The notes below the pieces were generated by a model. That model was not told the origin of the DNA. It worked only from the letters and a program-made list of their open reading frames with translations, and made no database searches. Positions 6,102-8,888 of a DNA stretch of 8,888 bases are shown piece after piece. The number at the start of each line of letters is the position of its first letter. The stretch's first letter is position 1. The position numbers and the translations under genes are program-made. The stretch lies in NCBI GenBank assembly GCA_002389175.1, contig DGNZ01000390.1, forward strand, positions 1-8,888, given 5' to 3'. Source of the DNA: Rhodospirillaceae bacterium UBA4479 (lineage in GTDB: Bacteria > Pseudomonadota > Alphaproteobacteria > Rhodospirillales > Casp-alpha2).

Positions 6102-6833
6102 ATGAATTCGACCCCTCGTATTGCTGCAATTATTCAGGCTCGCATGTTATCGACCAGGCTTCCTGGTAAAATCATGCTGCCTCTCGAGGGGCGCCCATTG
6201 TTGCAGTATCAGATTGAGCGATTACAGCAATCAAAACGCATCGATAATATATGTGTGGCAACCGTAGATACACCGGATTGCAATCCGATTGCACAGCTTT
6301 GCAAAAATATTGGCACACAGGTCATTCGCGGCGATGAACGCGACGTTTTGTCGCGTTTTGTCAAATGTGCCGATGCGCTGAAGCCAGAGTATATCGTCCG
6401 AGTTACCTCAGATTGCCCACTTATTGATCCAGCCTTAATCGATGACATCATCGATGAATATTTGTCAGGGGGATGGGACTTCTGTGCACCCGATATCCCA
6501 AACACCCTGCCCCGCGGCGTCGATTTTGAGGTTTTCTCTGCAGAACTGCTGTATCTGACGGACCGTGAAGCAACTGAGACTTTTCAGCGTGAGCATGTCG
6601 CACCATTCATTTATCAGCAAACTGATCGCTTTAAGTGCCATTGGCCAAAGGGTGGGCGCGGTGAAAAATATCGCTTTTGTGTTGATACGCCTGAAGATTA
6701 TTACCTCATCGTCAAATTGGCTGCAGCGCTCAGAGATGATGAAAAATATGGCTGGCAAGATGTCGTAGATATTTTGGACGCACACCCCGATTGGGTCGAA
6801 ATTAATGCCACATCGGCACAGAAAACTGTCTGA
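6102..6833 (+). CDS. pseF: PseF-type CMP-pseudaminic acid cytidylyltransferase (SpsF family)
   Basis: A 243-residue nucleotidyltransferase of the CMP-KDO synthetase/SpsF-like superfamily. Visible motifs are AIIQARMLSTRLPGK (residues 9-23, CTP-binding loop), RGDERDVLSRF (76-86), SDCPLIDP (103-110, metal-binding Asp), LPRGVDFEVF (136-145), REHVAPFIY (163-171) and RFCVDTPEDY (191-200). Between pseI and pseH it most likely activates Pse with CTP to give CMP-Pse, the donor for flagellin transfer. It belongs to the SpsF-like branch rather than the NeuA-like branch of Campylobacter PseF, so the symbol rests partly on context. The family's usual RMGSTRLPGK has Leu instead of Gly at residue 16. A GGAG at 6089-6092, within the end of pseI, serves as SD. 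Confidence 0.85.
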   Translation: MNSTPRIAAIIQARMLSTRLPGKIMLPLEGRPLLQYQIERLQQSKRIDNICVATVDTPDCNPIAQLCKNIGTQVIRGDERDVLSRFVKCADALKPEYIVRVTSDCPLIDPALIDDIIDEYLSGGWDFCAPDIPNTLPRGVDFEVFSAELLYLTDREATETFQREHVAPFIYQQTDRFKCHWPKGGRGEKYRFCVDTPEDYYLIVKLAAALRDDEKYGWQDVVDILDAHPDWVEINATSAQKTV

Positions 6834-6839
6834 AAAGTC

Positions 6840-7394
6840 ATGCCACAACTCCAATTCATCATCCCTGAACGGCAGCACGCGGACCTCATTCTAAAATGGC
6901 GTCGGCAACCTTGGGTCGCCCAAGGTATGTACACACAAGTCGATCACGACACTGAAGAGCAGGAAAAATGGGTGGAAGATTGCCTAGGTCGTGACGATTA
7001 CCGTCATTGGCTCGTGGTAACCGATGGTCGCCCCATCGGCTTCACAAGCATGCAAAAGATCGATTGGGCTAACAAAACAACCGCTAATGGATACTATTTG
7101 GGTGAAGAAAATGCGCGTCCATTGTCGGGCTTTGTGCCACCGTTTTTGTACAATCACGCATTCTTCGATTTGGGTATGAACGAAGTCACCGCTGAGGTCA
7201 TCGAAGGCAATGACATCATGCGTTTAAACCGATTGATCGGACATGAAGAAACAATCAAAAAAGATGCGTTTACCCGAGATGGCAAGACATTTGATATCAT
7301 TTGCCTACGACTGACCCGTGAAGTTTGGGAACAAAAAACCCGATTCCATCGCTACAGAGCCGATTTCCCTTGGGTGCAAACGGCGGCGTCATGA
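6840..7394 (+). CDS. pseH: PseH, UDP-4-amino-sugar N-acetyltransferase (GNAT)
   Basis: A 184-residue GNAT-fold protein. It would acetylate the 4-amino group of the PseC product with acetyl-CoA. PseH-like features are LKWRRQPWVAQGMYT (residues 18-32), the paired Trp residues in EEQEKWVEDCLGRDDYRHWLVV, GRPIGFTSMQKIDWANKTT (63-81), GYYLGEENA (84-92) and LGMNEVTAEVIEGND (111-125). The acetyl-CoA pyrophosphate-binding loop is atypical: where GNATs have Q/R-x-x-G-x-G/A, this protein reads RPLSGFVPP (93-101). The protein could be a divergent active enzyme or have weaker activity. It starts six bases after pseF with no clear SD, so it probably depends on coupling. Its TGA overlaps the pseG ATG in an ATGA junction. 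Confidence 0.88.
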   Translation: MPQLQFIIPERQHADLILKWRRQPWVAQGMYTQVDHDTEEQEKWVEDCLGRDDYRHWLVVTDGRPIGFTSMQKIDWANKTTANGYYLGEENARPLSGFVPPFLYNHAFFDLGMNEVTAEVIEGNDIMRLNRLIGHEETIKKDAFTRDGKTFDIICLRLTREVWEQKTRFHRYRADFPWVQTAAS

Positions 7395-8398
7395 CAGGGC
7401 AGTCGCACTTAGTTTTTCGGTGCGACGCATCACCCTATATGGGAACGGGGCATGCCATGCGGTGCCTGACATTGGCAAATGTGTGGCGCGACGAATTCGG
7501 AGGCACCGCATCATTTTGCTGTGCTGAGATAGCAGCCAATCTTGAGGATCGCATCAAAAACCATGGTCACCTTGTCATTCAGGTGGACAACGATGCCCAA
7601 TCGCAAGATGGCGCAGAGACCCTGGTACACATCGCGTCCTCGCAAAACGCACGTGCCATCATCATTGATGGATATCAATTCGATAAAGGCTATCGTGCAC
7701 CATTGGCAGCAGCCCCGTTCAACGTGGTGAGCTTTCGAGATGCTGGGTCAGAGACTTTTGGCGCAAACATCGTGATAGATACCGCCCCTCATGCATCAGC
7801 GCCAAAAAAATCAGCTGCTGTCTATCTTTGCGGGCCATCTTACGCGCTTGTGGCACCGCATATCCTAGAAGCGCGCCGCCCGGAATCAGCCCCAAAAGGG
7901 ATATTGATCACGTTCGGCGGATCCGATCCGCATCTGCTCAGCGCACCCGTAGCAAAAGCAATCCGCAACGCCCTACCTGATATCCCAATCCACGTTGTTC
8001 TCGGTGGTGGCGTTGAGAACGCGGCGGAAATATCCAGGGAACTGAGCAGGATACCGATAGTTTCTGTAAGCCACGATGTTCCATCCCTGGGGGCCGCGAT
8101 AGTAGGCGCAGAGCTTGTCATATCTGCAGCTGGCTCATCATTGTATGAAGTCGCGGCACTCGCTAGGCCGATGATACTGGCGATCACAGAAGATAACCAA
8201 AGTGCGCTGGGTGCTTTGAATTGGGCCGAAACGATTGATGTGCGAAGCAATGCGGATGGGCCACAACTGATTGCCGACGCGACTGCTAGGCTTTATCGGA
8301 ATAAAACACTGATAACCGAACTGGGGACCCGCGCCAGTACTGTTGTTGATGGTAATGGTGCCCGTCGCATTCTGGAACGCATCCTTTCTCTTGGCTGA
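7391..8398 (+). CDS. pseG: PseG, UDP-2,4-diacetamido-2,4,6-trideoxy-beta-L-altropyranose hydrolase
   Basis: A 335-residue GT-B-like hydrolase that removes UDP from the diacetamido sugar, releasing the PseI substrate. The N-terminal FRCDASPYMGTGHAMRCL (residues 9-26) is diagnostic; His21 aligns with the catalytic His17 of Campylobacter PseG. Further motifs are IIDGYQFD (91-98), FRDAG (115-119), ITFGGSDP (173-180), SAAGSSLYEVAAL (245-257) and EDNQ (267-270), which form the nucleotide-binding half. The ATG at 7391 overlaps the pseH stop by four bases (ATGA) and places FRCDAS correctly near the N-terminus. An upstream in-frame TTG at 7325 would add 22 residues copied from the pseH region and is rejected. 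It ends the tight pseI-F-H-G block. Confidence 0.93.
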   Translation: MTGQSHLVFRCDASPYMGTGHAMRCLTLANVWRDEFGGTASFCCAEIAANLEDRIKNHGHLVIQVDNDAQSQDGAETLVHIASSQNARAIIIDGYQFDKGYRAPLAAAPFNVVSFRDAGSETFGANIVIDTAPHASAPKKSAAVYLCGPSYALVAPHILEARRPESAPKGILITFGGSDPHLLSAPVAKAIRNALPDIPIHVVLGGGVENAAEISRELSRIPIVSVSHDVPSLGAAIVGAELVISAAGSSLYEVAALARPMILAITEDNQSALGALNWAETIDVRSNADGPQLIADATARLYRNKTLITELGTRASTVVDGNGARRILERILSLG

Positions 8399-8455
8399 TT
8401 CCGATTCCGTTAAGGAAAATATGCTTTAATTGAATAAATTCAGGATTAGTACGCC

Positions 8456-8888
8456 ATGAAAATCACCCATCTCAACAACTCATTCATTGTCATCGAAGGT
8501 AGTGGCACAAAGCTCGTCTGTGATCCGTGGACAGGGATTTCTAATTACGGCACTTGGCATTCGCTTCCAATTTTCGAAGCAAAAGATGTCGTGGGGATCA
8601 CTGCCGATACCGACTACGTGTATATTTCCCATCTGCATGCGGATCATTTGGACCCAGACACACTGAAATTTTGTGACCTATTGGATGCCCGGTTTGTCAT
8701 CAATAAGAACAATGAGCCAACCTTAAAGCGACGATTGGAAATGCTTGGCGCATCCGAAGTGATCGAATGCGAGCCATTCACCGTGATAGATTTGGGTGAG
8801 CTCAAAATCGCGACCGTGCCACAAATGTCGCAAAATACGGCGGGCCTTGATTGCGATGTCGATTACGATCTCGACTCATCGATCTTAG
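8456..8888 (+). CDS. metallo-beta-lactamase-fold hydrolase, CMAH/UlaG-like, 5' part
   Basis: The frame from ATG 8456 stays open for 144 codons to the right edge, so the C-terminus is missing. AGGA at 8442-8445 gives a 10-nt SD spacing. The protein begins MKITHLNNSFIVIEGSGTKL, has VCDPWTGISNYGTWHSLP (residues 21-38) and the metal-binding SHLHADHLD motif (H59, H61, D63, H64). It ends in DYDLDSSIL, a region resembling the substrate-pocket strand of the family. The DPW...W...YISH-H-DH order recalls the metallo-beta-lactamase-like domain of CMP-N-acetylneuraminate hydroxylase and COG2220 proteins. It lies 57 nt after pseG, so it may be cotranscribed and may tailor pseudaminic acid or CMP-Pse. The reaction is unknown; a general UlaG-like lactonase or phosphodiesterase is an alternative. 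Confidence 0.8.
   Translation, partial: MKITHLNNSFIVIEGSGTKLVCDPWTGISNYGTWHSLPIFEAKDVVGITADTDYVYISHLHADHLDPDTLKFCDLLDARFVINKNNEPTLKRRLEMLGASEVIECEPFTVIDLGELKIATVPQMSQNTAGLDCDVDYDLDSSIL

Noticed and set aside
6465..6878. 137-codon antisense open frame across pseF
   Set aside because: It has Cys/Ser/Ile/Phe-rich, non-protein-like composition and no SD, and it lies opposite a well-conserved gene.
7325..7390. Longer PseG from TTG 7325
   Set aside because: It would overlap pseH by 70 nt and place 22 unsupported residues ahead of the FRCDAS motif. The ATGA overlap is standard coupling.
7840..8250. 136-codon antisense open frame across pseG
   Set aside because: It mirrors Ala/Ser-rich coding bias, with no SD and no recognisable domain.
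1..8888. CRISPR array, tRNA, rRNA, insertion sequence or attachment site
   Set aside because: No spaced direct repeats, cloverleaf, rRNA-like sequence, transposase or terminal inverted repeats were seen in the window.

Overview
The window looks like a flagellar and flagellin-glycosylation region from an alphaproteobacterium, possibly a marine Rhodospirillales-type organism. Three things support this. FlbT is essentially confined to Alphaproteobacteria. The TPR-plus-glycosyltransferase protein resembles the Caulobacter FlmG/FlbA type. Base composition, judged by eye, is near 50% GC with AT-rich intergenic spacers. The genus cannot be determined from the sequence alone.

Left part (1-3697, all + strand). 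The window opens inside the 3' end of a FlgL/flagellin-like gene (1-731). A 262-nt spacer follows, with a very good sigma-70 type promoter (TTGACA-17-TATGTT, 770-798). Its predicted leader of about 190 nt contains four successive stem-loops (833-978) ahead of an 82-residue protein of unknown function (994-1242). The next spacer (1243-1430) holds a probable intrinsic terminator (1274-1312), a 9-bp inverted repeat (1313-1350) and a GC-rich palindrome (1373-1387). Then come flbT (1431-1913), a flagellin mRNA regulator, and a 594-residue TPR glycosyltransferase (1913-3697). These two overlap at a TAATG junction.

Right part (3699-8888). This is a pseudaminic acid (Pse) pathway. pseC is on the - strand (3699-4856), convergent with the TPR gene with a single base between their stop codons. 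It is separated by a 189-bp divergent promoter region from the + strand operon pseI-pseF-pseH-pseG (5046-8398), whose genes are 6 nt apart or overlapping. A metallo-beta-lactamase-fold gene (8456 to beyond the end) follows after 57 nt. It may be a sugar-tailoring enzyme.

How they work together. PseC, PseH, PseG, PseI and a PseF-type cytidylyltransferase cover every step from UDP-4-keto-6-deoxy-L-AltNAc to CMP-Pse. Only PseB, the first enzyme, is missing from the window. The TPR glycosyltransferase is the obvious candidate to transfer Pse to flagellin. FlbT would tie flagellin mRNA translation or turnover to assembly. The least explained parts are the structured leader with its small orphan protein, and the metallo-hydrolase at the right edge.
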